This document shows positions 54,493-64,000 of a DNA stretch of 64,000 nt, one piece after another; within the stretch, counting starts at the first letter, position 1; each line of letters starts with the position of its first letter. The stretch covers positions 160,380,366-160,444,365 of the forward strand of contig CM041295.1 in the NCBI GenBank assembly GCA_023052935.1, in the 5' to 3' direction. A model generated the notes under the pieces. It did not search any database. It saw only the letters and a program-made list of their open reading frames with translations, and was not told the DNA's origin. Source of the stretch: Piezodorus guildinii. Lineage: Eukaryota; Arthropoda; Insecta; Hemiptera; Pentatomidae. Made by a program: the position numbers and the translations under genes.

Positions 54493-55545
54493 TCCTTCAC
54501 ATCAGTTTGGATTTCGTCCTCAACATTCCATGGTTCAGGAAGGACACCGAGTTGTGGAAAACATTTCCTCCGCCCCTGAGTGCAAGGAGTAGTGTTCGGG
54601 TGCCTTTCTGGACATAGCTCAAGCTTTTGACCGGGTGTGACACCCGGGATTGCTCTTCAAGCTCAAAACCCATTTACCCCAATCCTTATACCTAGTCCTC
54701 CGATCCTATCTATAAAAAGCGCTCCTTCCGAGTTCGCTGTGGTTCGAAATTTTCCAAACATTATATTGTTGAGGCCGGTGTTCCTCAAGGCAGCGTCTTG
54801 GGACCCGTCCTCTACATCCTCTACACCGCCGATATCCCTACCGATCCCGATACCTTTCTGGCAACATTTGCTGATGATACCGCCATTTTGTCATCCAATT
54901 CCGATCCTGAAGCAGCATCACTAAATCTCCAAAAGCACCTTTCCCTTGTCGAATACTGGTGCAATGCTTGGCGCATTAAGGTGAACGCAAGTACACTCAC
55001 GTCACATCCACCCTTCGACGCAAATCCTGTCCAACGGTTAATTTCTATTCCATACCGCTTCCTTCCTCAGACAAAGTCCGGTATCTCGGCTTTTTACTAG
55101 ACAAAAGACTGACGTGGAATCCACATACAAGACTAAAAAGAAAATAACTCAACCACTGATTCGGCCAGTTATACAGACTACTTAACAGAAAATCTCATCT
55201 TACAGTTGACAACAAATTACTAATATACAAGACAGTACTGAAACCTATATGGACCTACGGACTTGAACTGTGGGGGACAGCTAAACCTTCTAACATCAAA
55301 CGCATCCAATCCTTCCGATCTATAGTCCTCCGAACAATAGTTAATGCTCCTTATTACGTTACCAACTGTACCCTACACCATGATCTTAATATTCCGTTTG
55401 TTTTAGACCTTGTACCATCCAAATTTCATAAGAACCTTAGTCATCATGCTAACCCTCTAGCACAATCCCTATCCAGCACCACCCATCCCTACAATCCTCC
55501 TCGAAGATTGAAACGGCAGTGGCTGCGAGACGTATTGTAAACATT
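54493..55545 (+). pseudogene. Jockey-like reverse transcriptase, mutated
   Basis: Order on the plus strand: HQFGFRPQHSMVQEGHRVVEN, then after a stop GAFLDIAQAFDRV (first aspartate), GPVLYILYTADIPTDPDTFL and the catalytic box FADDTAILS. Next come the thumb WRIKVNAS, RYLGFLLDKRLTWNPHTRL (in a shifted frame) and TYGLELWGTAKPSNIKRIQS. The C-terminus has VTNCTLHHDLNIPFVLDLVPS and PPRRLKRQWLRDVL. There are several in-frame stops (for example after PECKE) and shifts near 54655 and 54980-55100. It is the upstream part of the same enzyme family as 34890-36785. Confidence 0.87.
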
Positions 55546-56034
55546 TAAACTGGAGTTCTGACACTGGTCAGATCCTCGACTCATGTACGGTATGTTTGTG
55601 GCTACAGCGCCCTAACTCAGCCTCCACTGGTTTAGACCAGTGATGCGGCTGAGATAGAGGCGCTGGGATCTCTTGGATTCCGCTTTTTTCTCCACAAGTG
55701 GAGAGAAAAGCGCGTGCTGGGGTCCCTTTAGCAATTGTATATATTGTATTTAGTTATGATTGTGGGTAAGATATTTATTTATTTGCCAACTTTTTATTTA
55801 TCTCAATAATAGGTTGTTGTTTTGATTTGTTTTGTTTTTTATTTATTATTATTTTATTGTATATATATATAGATATATATATAAATTTATTTATTTTCTA
55901 TTTTATGTAATTTGGCTATTATTATTATTTTCTGTATGTATAGTATGAATGTGGTCTCATATCAATATTATTATTGTTCATTTTGTAACAAATAGTAATA
56001 TATCTCAATAAAAAAAAAATAAAATTAAAAAAAA
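54493..56034 (+). mobile_element. Jockey-like LINE, 5'-truncated insertion
   Basis: Starts inside ORF2 and ends in an A-rich tail (AATAAAAAAAAAATAAAATT, then AAAAAAA) at about 56010-56034. Near-identical 13-base target copies lie on both sides. It inserted into the older LINE at 53550-56420. Confidence 0.85.
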
Positions 56035-56047
56035 TAAATGTATTTAG
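56035..56047. repeat. target-site duplication, right copy
   Basis: TAAATGTATTTAG, pairing with 54480-54492. Confidence 0.75.
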
Positions 56048-56420
56048 TAGGACGGGGCGGCTTGCGGTAAGCTAAATAATTTTTTAATGAAGTAATACAG
56101 AAGTTTTTCACATTCAATATATTCTTTACTTCCCCATGCTTCGGCACCATATCCTATAAATGATTTAAAAACAGTATTGAATACTTGAATTTTAGATTTA
56201 TAGGGTATACTATTGTTTTTTAGTAAATTTTTCTATATGGAGTTTATTGCTATTTTAGCTTTTGATAGCTTCTGCTGCAAATGTTTTTTCAATGATAATG
56301 AAGGTGTAAGAACAACACCCAAATATTTATATTCGTTTACTACCTATATTGCTTGCATCATGAAAAACCATTTTTCGTTTCGGCCTCATTCACCTCCACC
56401 ATTTCTGAAAATGTACTACC
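56048..56420 (-). pseudogene. LINE ORF2 RT thumb (part 1 of a split element)
   Basis: Across broken frames the minus strand reads YKYLGVVLTPSLSLKKHL, KLSKAKIAINSI, IPYKSKIQVFNTVFKSFIG and YGAEAWGSKEYIE. This is the thumb and connection region of a LINE RT. It continues at 54479 after removal of the Jockey insertion. Confidence 0.75.
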
Positions 56421-56429
56421 TTCGATGAA

Positions 56430-56845
56430 TATATTATAAACAAAATAGGCTGAAATTAGGTCAAAAGGACATTATGGATTTTTCTATTCCAATTGTATGT
56501 TGGGAGGAAGGGAGGTGATCCCTTAATCCACACAGAAGCAGAATGAGAAGGAAGATTATAGAGGGCGTGGAAAAGGCTGACTCAGGAAGCATATACGGAA
56601 ATTGGGAAATAAAAGAGGGAAGGCTACGGCATAAATGATAAGGAGCCGAATAGGGAGCCTTCCTCCTTCTCAGATTGAAAACAAAACCAACAGCCAACAA
56701 ATGAAGGAATCAAAAATTAAAATCCTTCTGTCTCCTCGAATAATTTAGCATCCTCAACGCCCAAACACGGATTCTAGTCAAATATCGCTTTCAATTGTTA
56801 AATAATGTTTATCATTATTGTTTTTTATCTCTTCTCTCTATATAT
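56430..56845. other. no recognised gene
   Basis: A minus-strand frame of 79 codons at 56461-56700 has no recognised motif. Sequence is purine-rich at 56500-56640 (plus strand). Confidence 0.4.
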
Positions 56846-56847
56846 AC

Positions 56848-56990
56848 CCAGCCGGTCAAAAGTTTGAAACGACCTATGGTTTACATCAATAAATCATGGA
56901 TAACCTCTATGAATACCTGATTAAAATATACGTATCTTATTATTTGTATTTATAAGTAAATTCGCTAATTAAGTGTAAGGATGCCGATGA
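56848..56990 (+). mobile_element. single Tc1-like inverted-repeat end
   Basis: CCCAGCCGGTCAAAAGTTTG, then AAACGACC after a TATA sequence, resembles one end of Tc1-like elements (CAG..GGTCAAAAGTTT). No right end or transposase was found nearby, so it is a solo or truncated end. Confidence 0.45.
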
Positions 56991-57014
56991 AACTTGCGTG
57001 TTATCAGTTAATAA

Positions 57015-57800
57015 CGTTCCTACGATTGAGTCTCAATCTCTACAATCCCACATCAAAGACCCTGAGGTATGGTGAAAGCATTGGAGAATCAGAATCAATT
57101 CCAATAAATCCCAACAAATTACCTTTACCCTTCGTCGAAAACCTAAGACATCCTGCCCTACAGTGCCCTTTAATGATATCCCGCTTGTTCCAGTTGAACA
57201 GAACGGCTATTTAGGGCTCTTGCTTGACAAAAGCCTTACATGGAGTCCGCAGACAAGACAAGAAACTGCTCGACGTTTTCAGCTACTCCAACACTTACTA
57301 GACAGACGCTCTAACCTTTCACTACAAAGACTCATTTACATGACAATTATAAGGCATATCTGGACCTACAGAGTTGAGCTTTGGGGCTCTACTAAACCAT
57401 CGAACTCTTCCTGTATCTAATCCTTACAATCCAAAATCCTTAACTCTCCTTACTTAGTCACGAATAAAATCATCCATAATGATCTTAATGTTCCATTTGT
57501 TGCTGATTTGGCCAGTACCAGGTATCACACCTTTTATGAAAAACTCCACTCCCACTCTAATCCATTATTTCCAATCCCTCCTTCCTCTTCGATTCCTGAC
57601 GATCCTCCGAGGCGTCTGAAAAGAAGATGGCCTCGAGACCTTCTTGTTTAGACTCACTACTAAAGAGTGCTGCCAATGGGCAGTTTCTCTTGATGTTCAT
57701 TTCATGTGTTATCAGCATCATTAATTCATCATTAATCAGCACATTTACTTGTTTTATTTTATATAGTTGTAAATTTCAATTAAAACAACTAAGTGAAATA
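57015..57800 (+). pseudogene. Jockey-like LINE, C-terminal part
   Basis: The plus strand reads QSLQSHIKDPEVW, HWRIRINSNKSQQITFTLR, FNDIPLVPVEQNGYLGLLLD, RRSNLSLQRLIYMTIIRHIWTY, VELWGSTKPSNSSCI, then YLVTNKIIHNDLNVPFVADLA and PPRRLKRRWPRDLLV. It closely parallels 34980-35600 on the other strand, so both are one family. It starts in the thumb region and has an intact-looking C-terminus except for two stops. The tail is GTTGTAAATTTCAATTAAAAC near 57770. Confidence 0.85.
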
Positions 57801-57816
57801 AGGTGAAATAATCCGA

Positions 57817-58173
57817 TTAACACGTTCGCACCAGGGCGAATATCTGTGTTTTTCGCGTGAGGCGGGACTTGTCTTAGCTACTTACGCTTCGTGGAGCGGG
57901 GCGATACTGTGGAAAGTTCCAACGTGTTTAGTGAGAGATCACAACACTTTGAGACTTAGAACGCGCTAAATGCGAAATAGTAACTAATTGGGTTGTTGAA
58001 GGTTATAAAATATTTAATAAATGAACCAATATGCTTGTCAATTCTTACAATATATAATGTTGAGAAAAAATAAATAATCTTATTTTTTTAACGACTAATT
58101 TTCTGAAAACAAGCGGCTCATATGTGATGCACGTCGTCCCCCGGGATAGTTGACTTTGGCGTGAACGTGTTAA
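57817..58173. mobile_element. piggyBac-like MITE (349 bp), TTAA-flanked
   Basis: TTAA at 57817-57820 and 58170-58173. The inverted ends are CACGTTCGC and CACGTTCAC. The body is AT-rich in the middle, with a GC-rich left arm (GAGGCGGGACTTGTCTTAGC). No coding sequence. The ends differ from the element at 10555, so it is a separate family. Confidence 0.68.
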
Positions 58174-58746
58174 ATTTAATTGTTACTGAGAATTCTAACG
58201 AGATACAAATAAATAAGCATAAACAATGTGATTTTTGTGTCTGAAGCTTAATTTACAGTATAGCAATTCACTAAGGGGAAGTGAGAAGATCAATTTTATT
58301 CTTTGTTTGATTAATAGATTTCTCGTCTGCCAATGTTGTATGAACTTCACTGCTAAGGTAATTTTAAAAAACTATACGTACTCGCTAGCAAATAGTTTGT
58401 TTTTTTTTCCCACACTTCTACTTGCGACAACTCTCACGTACCAAAAATAGGTGCTTACAATACGAACAGTCTAAAATGATACACACATAAACGTACTAAA
58501 CACATATTACTGTATTAATTCTGAAAATTAATAATTAAAAAAAAGTTTAAAATATAATTATTAGTTTAAGATATTCTCATATAACCAAAAGGTTGCTATT
58601 TTTTTTGTGTTGCCTCGTACTTTAATTTGTTTTGTTTTTCTTTTGATCATTTTTCTTAATGTGTAGGTTTTTGTTATCAGATTTTTCCTACTAATTTAAT
58701 GTTTTAATAATAAATTAGGGTATTAGTACCACTAACCTTGCTTGTA
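58174..58746 (+). repeat. LINE 3' untranslated fragment within AT-rich DNA
   Basis: The block AAAAATAGGTGCTTACAATACG, ACACACATAAACGTACTAAAC, ACATATTACTGTATTAATTCTG at 58440-58520 recurs at 62635-62710 as AAATAGGTGACTATGAAAAGAG, TAAAGTACGAAGCACATATTAC, where it follows a LINE C-terminus. It is thus probably a LINE 3' end. The rest is not identified. Confidence 0.5.
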
Positions 58747-59950
58747 TTGGGTTGTCCGAAAAGTTCGTAGAGATTTTTAAAATGAAATTTACATTTTATT
58801 TTTCCTACTAAAAATGAATCACAAAGCTTATGTTTTTTTGTTTTTTTACGCCTTTATTCCTCATGTAATTAGCTATGTTTACTGAATTCGTCTTTATTAA
58901 GGCTCAGTAGTGTAGTTTATTGCAAACCAACATGAATGACGATCCAGTTAATTTTCGGCATATTATGCTGTACTTTTTAAAAAAAGGGAAAAACGCAACC
59001 CAAACTGCAAGAAAGAATCGTCCCGTGTATGGCAGTGATTCAATTGCTGACAGCACGGTTTAAAAGTGGTTTTCGCGGTTTAGATCAGGAGATTTCAATT
59101 GGGAAGACCAACTCCGGGCTTGCCGGAGTTCAACTCTTGACATCGAGGATATTATGACGGTCATCGCAAACGATCCATGAATTACTGTCCGTGAGATAGC
59201 TGCGGAGTTAAGAGCCTGCAAATCGACCGTTTTCGATCATCTAAAGAAGACCGGCTACTTCTGTCGTTACGACGTTTGGGTTCCCCATGAGCTTAGTGAA
59301 AGGAACCTTATTGAAAGGAATTCATGTTGTAATTTGCTACTGAAAAAAAAAAAATGTGGATCCATTTTTGAAACGAGTTGTTACTGGTGACGAAAAATGG
59401 ATTCTCTACATCAACACCAGCCGGAAAATATCTTGGGGTTGCCTGGAACGACGCCGCTCGCAACATCGAAGGCCGGCTTGTATCCAAGAAAGGTGATGCT
59501 CAGTATTTGGTGGGATTGGAAGGGACCCATACATTTGAGCTACAAATACGGACTTTTACTGAGCCAATTTAGATCGATTGAAGGCAGCAACTGAAGGGAA
59601 ACGGCCAGGGTTGGCAAATCGGATATGAGTGCTATACCACCAAGACAACGAACGCTAAGCCCCATAGGTCTTTAAGGAACCGGCAAAAATTATTAAGCTT
59701 CCGATGGGAAGTTTTATCTCACCCGCCGTACTCTCCTCACATTGCTCCTTCGGTATTGCCCGGTATTTATTGTTTTTCAGAAAGAAGGACAATAATTTCG
59801 GAAAAAAAGGATAATCGATCTTCCAAGCCGTTGGGAAAGGGTAATCACTAACGGTGTAAACTACTTTGTAAATTAAATAAATAAATTTTAAGCTGTTTAT
59901 CAATTTCAATTTTTGTCCAAATTTCTCTACGAACTTTGCGGACAACCCAA
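58747..59950 (+). mobile_element. mariner element, second lineage (1,204 bp)
   Basis: Inverted ends TTGGGTTGTCCGAAAAGTTC and TTGGGTTGTCCGCAAAGTTC, flanked by TA at 58745-58746 and 59951-59952. It is nearly full length for mariner. It differs from the four deleted copies elsewhere and belongs to another mariner lineage. Confidence 0.93.
58932..59890 (+). pseudogene. mariner transposase, decayed
   Basis: The plus strand starts MNDDPVNFRHIMLYFLKKGK, a mariner N-terminus. Next come the helix-turn-helix segments with KWFSRFRSGDFNWEDQL, ITVREIAAELRACKSTVFDHL and YDVWVPHELSERNLIERN. In a shifted frame the region of the first aspartate (GDEKWI in mariner) reads WRKMDSLHQHQP and is altered. TTNAKPHRSL marks the second site and HPPYSPHIAPS the third, where aspartate is replaced by histidine. 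Several stops and shifts are present. It is inactive. Confidence 0.88.
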
Positions 59951-60109
59951 TACATACTACTATAATATCATGTAACTGGTACAATGCCACAACATGTATA
60001 AAATCCGAGGCTGGCCACTTGTAAAATCATAAGAGAGAGAAATTCCGATTTGGAGTTGCATCTCAACTTCGCTGAGTTGCTATGCGATAAAAATCATAAT
60101 AAAAAAAAT

Positions 60110-60278
60110 CTATAGATATTAATTCCTATTGTTAGATTATTTGGTATTAAACACACATGTTTGCTCCGAAACTCAATATAAGTATTTATATTTTTTTAAC
60201 TCTTACTTTATTTCAAAGTTTTTTAAACTGATTTAGTTAAGAGAAGTAAGGGAAAGTCGTGTGTTCCGCGCAGCTGAA
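60110..60278 (+). repeat. family A right-end fragment
   Basis: ATTAAACACACATGTTTGCTC, GAAACTCAATAT, TTAAACTGATTTAG and GGGAAAGTCGTGTGTTCCGCG match the last part of family A. Confidence 0.65.
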
Positions 60279-60985
60279 TTTTAATTGTTGAAGTTATTAT
60301 TTTATCAAAGATAGATCATCATTATAATACTAACGGTTTTTTCACTAGCTCTCCAGTTCTTTTTTCCATAGGAAGGGGATTGAGAAAATGGTTTGAAAAT
60401 ATTTCTGGTGAAGAAGGAGGCCTGTAAAATATTCGTAGGGTTTGGTGGAAGCGAAGGGGCAGAATCTTTAAATCAGGCAAGAAGCATCCCCTGGTGGCCT
60501 TAGACAATCCATTACCCCCCTCCGCTCCTGTTTAAGATAAAATGACGCAGACCTATTCCTCAGGGGGTGGGGGTAGCTTTCTCTAATTAAAATTGCCTCA
60601 TAAAGATATCCAATTATCATCATTTAATTAATTATTCCTACTTTTCTTCATCTTATCTCATTGTTACTTCTAGACATTATCTTGCCTTCACCGGTTATAA
60701 AAAAAAATGGGTATAACGCTCCTCTGACTTACAACCTTTGTAATCTAATTTCATTACTGTCGCGTTGAGAAATAATATTCACATCATATATTATTTTTAC
60801 TATCACTTACAAATGTATGGTTACATATTATTGCGAAAATCTCGCGGTGCAAACGACTTTACCCTCGTGCGTGCTTAGATGTAACTTAGTATTGGAGTAT
60901 ATTCAGTTAAGGGAAATAGAGACACCAATCACTAAATATTTACAAGAAATATTTTATAAAAAATTTAAATTAGTACGTGGCACCT
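60279..60985. other. no recognised gene
   Basis: Contains a short GC-rich patch at 60480-60590; no motif or repeat identity. Confidence 0.4.
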
Positions 60986-60989
60986 GGGA

Positions 60990-61245
60990 TTGCTTTAAAA
61001 ACTCCGCATATTCCTCCCCCATACATACTTCCTTATCATCCAGTCCTGCCTCACTGGCAAGTCCTTCAAAGTAAATCATAATAACTCCTATTCATCCATA
61101 TTTAGTTAGTTAGCTGGTGTTCCTCAAGGCAGTATCCTAGGACCCATTCTTTACGCAGTTTATACAGCTGATATCCCATACCATCCTAACATGTTCCTTT
61201 TTATCTATGCTGATTGCACTTGAAAATCGAGAAATGAAAATAAAA
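60990..61245 (+). pseudogene. Jockey-like LINE, RT fragment
   Basis: The plus strand reads AGVPQGSILGPILYAVYTAD, IPYHPNMFLFIYADCT. This covers the palm motif and the YADD position, which here is YADC. Just upstream, TGGCAAGTCCTTCAAAGTAAA is the conserved SYL..KSFKVNHN segment. It is much like 22440-22700. Confidence 0.78.
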
Positions 61246-61329
61246 GAAGAATAAATAAATCAAACCATCGGTGTTTGAATGTGTAGACATTTTTCCCACC
61301 TCATATTAATTGACATACTCAAGTTGGAT

Positions 61330-61640
61330 GACGAGAGGGTGTTAAAAGAGGAGATATTTGAATGAAGATTGGAAAGAAGCATGGCGGATGTTTGATAAGA
61401 GAATATTCCAGAAAACAGTAGACCGTGTTAATAAGGAACGTTCATATTTTTTTTGTTCTATAGGAAGGCTAATAGATATATAAATAAAAAAAAAACTGAT
61501 CTTGTGTCCTGGGAATTGAATGTGGATTTTAATTGCAGGAGACTGTAGACAAAAAAGGGGCGTTGGGAGCTGATGATTTGATTGATAAATAATCCAAGGA
61601 AATGTTGCCTTCAAATGGTCGAGGTGCCAAAGACAAATCT
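61330..61640 (-). pseudogene. CR1-like LINE C-terminal fragment
   Basis: The minus strand reads FPWIIYQSNHQLPTPLFCLQ, IKIHIQFPGHKIS and then RSTVFWNILLSNIRHASFQSS, the conserved W-N-x-L-P-x-x-I-R region at the end of CR1 proteins. Shifted and shortened. Plus-strand text ATATTCCAGAAAACAGTAGAC corresponds to the CR1 copies elsewhere. Confidence 0.65.
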
Positions 61641-61849
61641 CAATAAAACATATTGATTATTCTTCAGTTTTTAGTTAATATTGTACATTAGATAAAAGAT
61701 AACTAACCTATTCTTATATATGTCTTATCTACTTATTAATTACCTGCGCTTTGTAGGAATCTCAAATTATAATGTCAATTACACGGAGACTTCTTTTTTT
61801 TTTAATACTTATTTATTTTATTAATGGCTCTTATAATAAAAATAAATAA
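61641..61849. other. AT-rich spacer
   Basis: Nothing recognised. Confidence 0.35.
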
Positions 61850-62230
61850 TAATTTTACGGACATATGATTAGAATGCCTGAGGAAAGACTGAACAAACAA
61901 ATCTTTAGGAAAATTTGGGGATATAAAAGCGATGGGGGTTACAGCAGACAAGTCAAGGAAGAGGCACGCTCATTGGGAATAAAGGAGGCGGATTGCTTGG
62001 ATCGTGACAGTTTCAGGAGAACCGTCAACAGTGTCGAAGGTTTCGTGAGTCAGAGGAAGAACCACAACAACAGGCTCTGGACCGATGAAAGGAAACTCGC
62101 GCAATCAGAGAGGATGAAGGAGAGATGGGTCCTCTGGAAAGCGCGTGGCACCAAAAAGAAGCCACGGTGTAAGAGTTCGCGTGATCACTAATGGTCTATC
62201 CGCGTCAAAAAAAAAAAAAAAATAAATAAA
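61850..62230 (+). pseudogene. 5'-truncated LINE, ORF2 C-terminus with poly(A) and (AAAT)n tail
   Basis: A 108-codon open frame at 61865-62191 reads MIRMPEERLNKQIFRKIWGYK, QVKEEARSLGIKEADCLDRD and LWTDERKLAQSERMKERWVLW. These are the H-x-x-RMPEERL and W-T-x-E-R-x-x-x-S-E-R-M-K motifs at the end of arthropod RTE-like ORF2. It ends at a normal stop, then about 19 A residues and AAATAAATAAATAAA. The protein part is intact, so it may be a fairly recent insertion. The frame start is internal, not a true gene start. Confidence 0.8.
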
Positions 62231-62279
62231 TAAAGGTCGATTAAAAAATAATGAAAATTCCTAGTAATAAACAAACATC

Positions 62280-62720
62280 ATTTCTCCCAGATAAGACTCA
62301 AGCTGTCACCATTTCTAATAATATCTTCCTTTTTCGACTTTCTTAAGGTTTCAGTATATTCACCATACAAAAAATGGATATCATTATGTACAAAACAGTC
62401 ATCCGTTTCTATATTGACCTATTCTGCCCCAGCCTAGGGTTACACTTGTGATTCCAACTGTCGTAGAATGTTGGAGGTGGTTCAAAACACATGTTTGAGG
62501 ATTATAAACAATTATGCTCCATACACCCGAATTTGCACTATGTTTTCTGAGTTAAAAATTCCATCCATCAAAAAATATATATAGTCATTGGCACAAAAAT
62601 TCTTGTCTCCTTGATTCGACAACCCAATCATTCGAAAAATAGGTGACTATGAAAAGAGTACGCTGAAACGTTACACACCCTAAAGTACGAAGCACATATT
62701 ACTTCATTAATTGTCTTATA
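62280..62720 (+). pseudogene. LINE (Jockey/I-type) C-terminal fragment
   Basis: Starts MYKTVIR and, after a one-base shift, reads SILTYSAPA (then stop for W), YTCDSNCRRMLEVVQNTCLRI, INNYAPYTRICTMFSELKIPS. This is the conserved YKTVIRP.LTY..P.W..........Q..CLR.I..AP....I order of LINE ORF2. The 3' part after 62635 matches 58440-58520. Confidence 0.78.
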
Positions 62721-63170
62721 TAAAAATTTATTGCTTAAGTATATATTCATAACACCAACAGTCTGTAATTTTTTATGTTTATTACTCCCATTAATTTATC
62801 TTTATGGTATACTTTGTTTTGTTTTTTGCTTTCACCTCAAATCTCTTTTTTTTATTGTTTAGTTTTTTCAATTGATAAACATTGGCAATTTACTTGACAT
62901 TCTGCTCTTCAATTTTACTCTTGGTAGCAGTTCAAAGTTTATCTAGCTGGGACTAACTTGAAGACTGAAAAGACATAAAACAACTGGCCGTTTCTCACTA
63001 CTTAAATATTCCCAAGGCAGAAGCCCTAAACATGCTATTTACGACTTGAATGGATCCTCTATGGACATAAAGGTTCGAGGTTTATACGGTTACTACTTTA
63101 TACGGTTCTTTCAATGTGCCTTACCTTATTTTTTTACAGACATAGCTATAAATTGTCGATTAAAATAAGG

Positions 63171-63225
<55 letters not shown>

Positions 63226-63285
63226 ATAATTATAATAATCATTTATTTATTTTGGGACGTTTCCTTTTAGAATCTCTATATTTAT
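62721..63285. other. no recognised gene; (AT)n tract at 63172-63222
   Basis: AT-rich. Perfect AT-dinucleotide run of about 50 bp near the right end. Confidence 0.45.
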
Positions 63286-63289
63286 AAAA

Positions 63290-63800
63290 TGTTAACGTGA
63301 TTTCGGTTTCTGCGAACTCCTCCTAAATTTTAATACGGTTATCACCATAACTTAGGGCATGCATTCCTGAAGTAAGATCATAAAATTATTTCTGAAATAT
63401 GAGTTATAAGATAGGTATAATATACCGTTGGAAAACGAAAGACTATAGAAAAGTTAATATGCAATAAACTAAATCGTACAAGTTAATATAAGGTTATTGT
63501 AAGCCCATTTACAGAAATAACATATAAATATATGCTTTTCTATAAGAGGGAGGTTATAATAGTTAATATATTGTCAACGTCGTACAGGATCGTGTAGGAA
63601 GTTATATTCTTCCATTCATTACGCAATATTTTGAAACAATATTACATAACGACTTGAAACTAAGTCGTTGACATAAATGGTTAGTTGTTACAAATCTATA
63701 AACTAACATTGTTATTAATTAATTAATATTTCATGAAAATAGACGTTTCTCTGTAAATTAAATGGGATTCCTGTAGAAACTAATTTAAAACTTTATAATG
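63290..63800 (+). repeat. family B repeat, extended copy
   Basis: GTGATTTCGGTTTCTGCGAAC, ACTTAGGGCATGCATTCCTG, GGTATAATATACCGTTGGAAA, AAAAGTTAATATGCAATAAA and AATATTACATAACGACTTG parallel 25370-25870. The block GTATAATATACCGTTGGAAA is also part of family A. Confidence 0.7.
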
Positions 63801-64000
63801 TATTTTAAATAGTTTATTTGAAATATTAAATAGTAACAGACCTAATAGTATAAGAACCGTTGTTATTTCAGTAATTATTAAATCCAAACATAGCAATCAA
63901 GTTTTCTTTACACGGGATGATTAAATTTTCCGTTATCTATGGTATAACATAACAAACAATGACACTTCATTCTAGTTGCACCAGTGCGAAACAGGGAGGA
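63801..64000. other. window edge, nothing recognised
   Basis: AT-rich, with a few GC-richer bases at the end (TTCTAGTTGCACCAGTGCG). Confidence 0.4.

Overview
This window looks like an animal, probably arthropod, nuclear intergenic region. It is AT-rich and full of (AT)n tracts. Every convincing coding signal belongs to a transposable element. The insect-type mix (mariner, Tc1-like, piggyBac-like and pogo-like DNA elements; RTE-like, Jockey-like and CR1-like LINEs; a short-LTR Gypsy element) supports an insect, but the species cannot be named. A primer-binding site that matches a eukaryotic tRNA-Phe 3' end, and a tRNA-headed SINE, fit a metazoan. I find no host gene, rRNA, functional tRNA or CRISPR. 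No bacterial-style operon or novel defence-type system is visible.

Layout. 1-10.5 kb: CR1 remnant, then a patchwork of an unclassified repeat (here called family A). A 2.5 kb RTE-like LINE is inserted into one A copy with a 13-bp target-site duplication. Two further LINE 3' ends follow. 10.5-18 kb: piggyBac-like MITE, decayed 1.3 kb Tc1-like element, Jockey remnant, the best family A copy and a deleted mariner between (AT)n tracts. 18-31 kb: CR1 and Jockey scraps, several A and B copies, a long near-perfect hairpin, and a LINE fragment carrying eleven perfect 44-bp tandem units. 31-34 kb: a higher-complexity segment that may be conserved non-coding DNA, then a second deleted mariner. 34.5-41 kb: tRNA-derived SINE, long Jockey-like LINE, and a CR1-like LINE in which ORF1 and the reverse transcriptase are fused by an internal deletion. 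Next is another CR1 fragment split by a third deleted mariner. 42-47.3 kb: the one young, apparently intact element, a 5.37 kb Gypsy-type LTR retrotransposon with gag and pol in the same frame separated by one UGA. 47-64 kb: a possible Penelope hammerhead remnant, pogo-like deletion derivative, fourth deleted mariner, a LINE split by a Jockey insertion with target-site duplication, a second piggyBac-like MITE, a decayed second mariner lineage, and assorted LINE tails.

The genes do not form a pathway. Autonomous elements supply enzymes, and the deleted derivatives (mariner, pogo, piggyBac-like) must have moved in trans. The nesting gives relative ages: CR1 and the split LINE are old, Jockey and mariner insertions are younger, and Gypsy is very recent (LTRs 180/181 identical by eye). 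The most notable items are the unclassified A/B repeat families, the in-frame UGA between gag and pol, the perfect 44-bp minisatellite, the shared mariner deletion junction, and the CR1 ORF1-RT fusion. All boundaries were read by eye, without alignment software.
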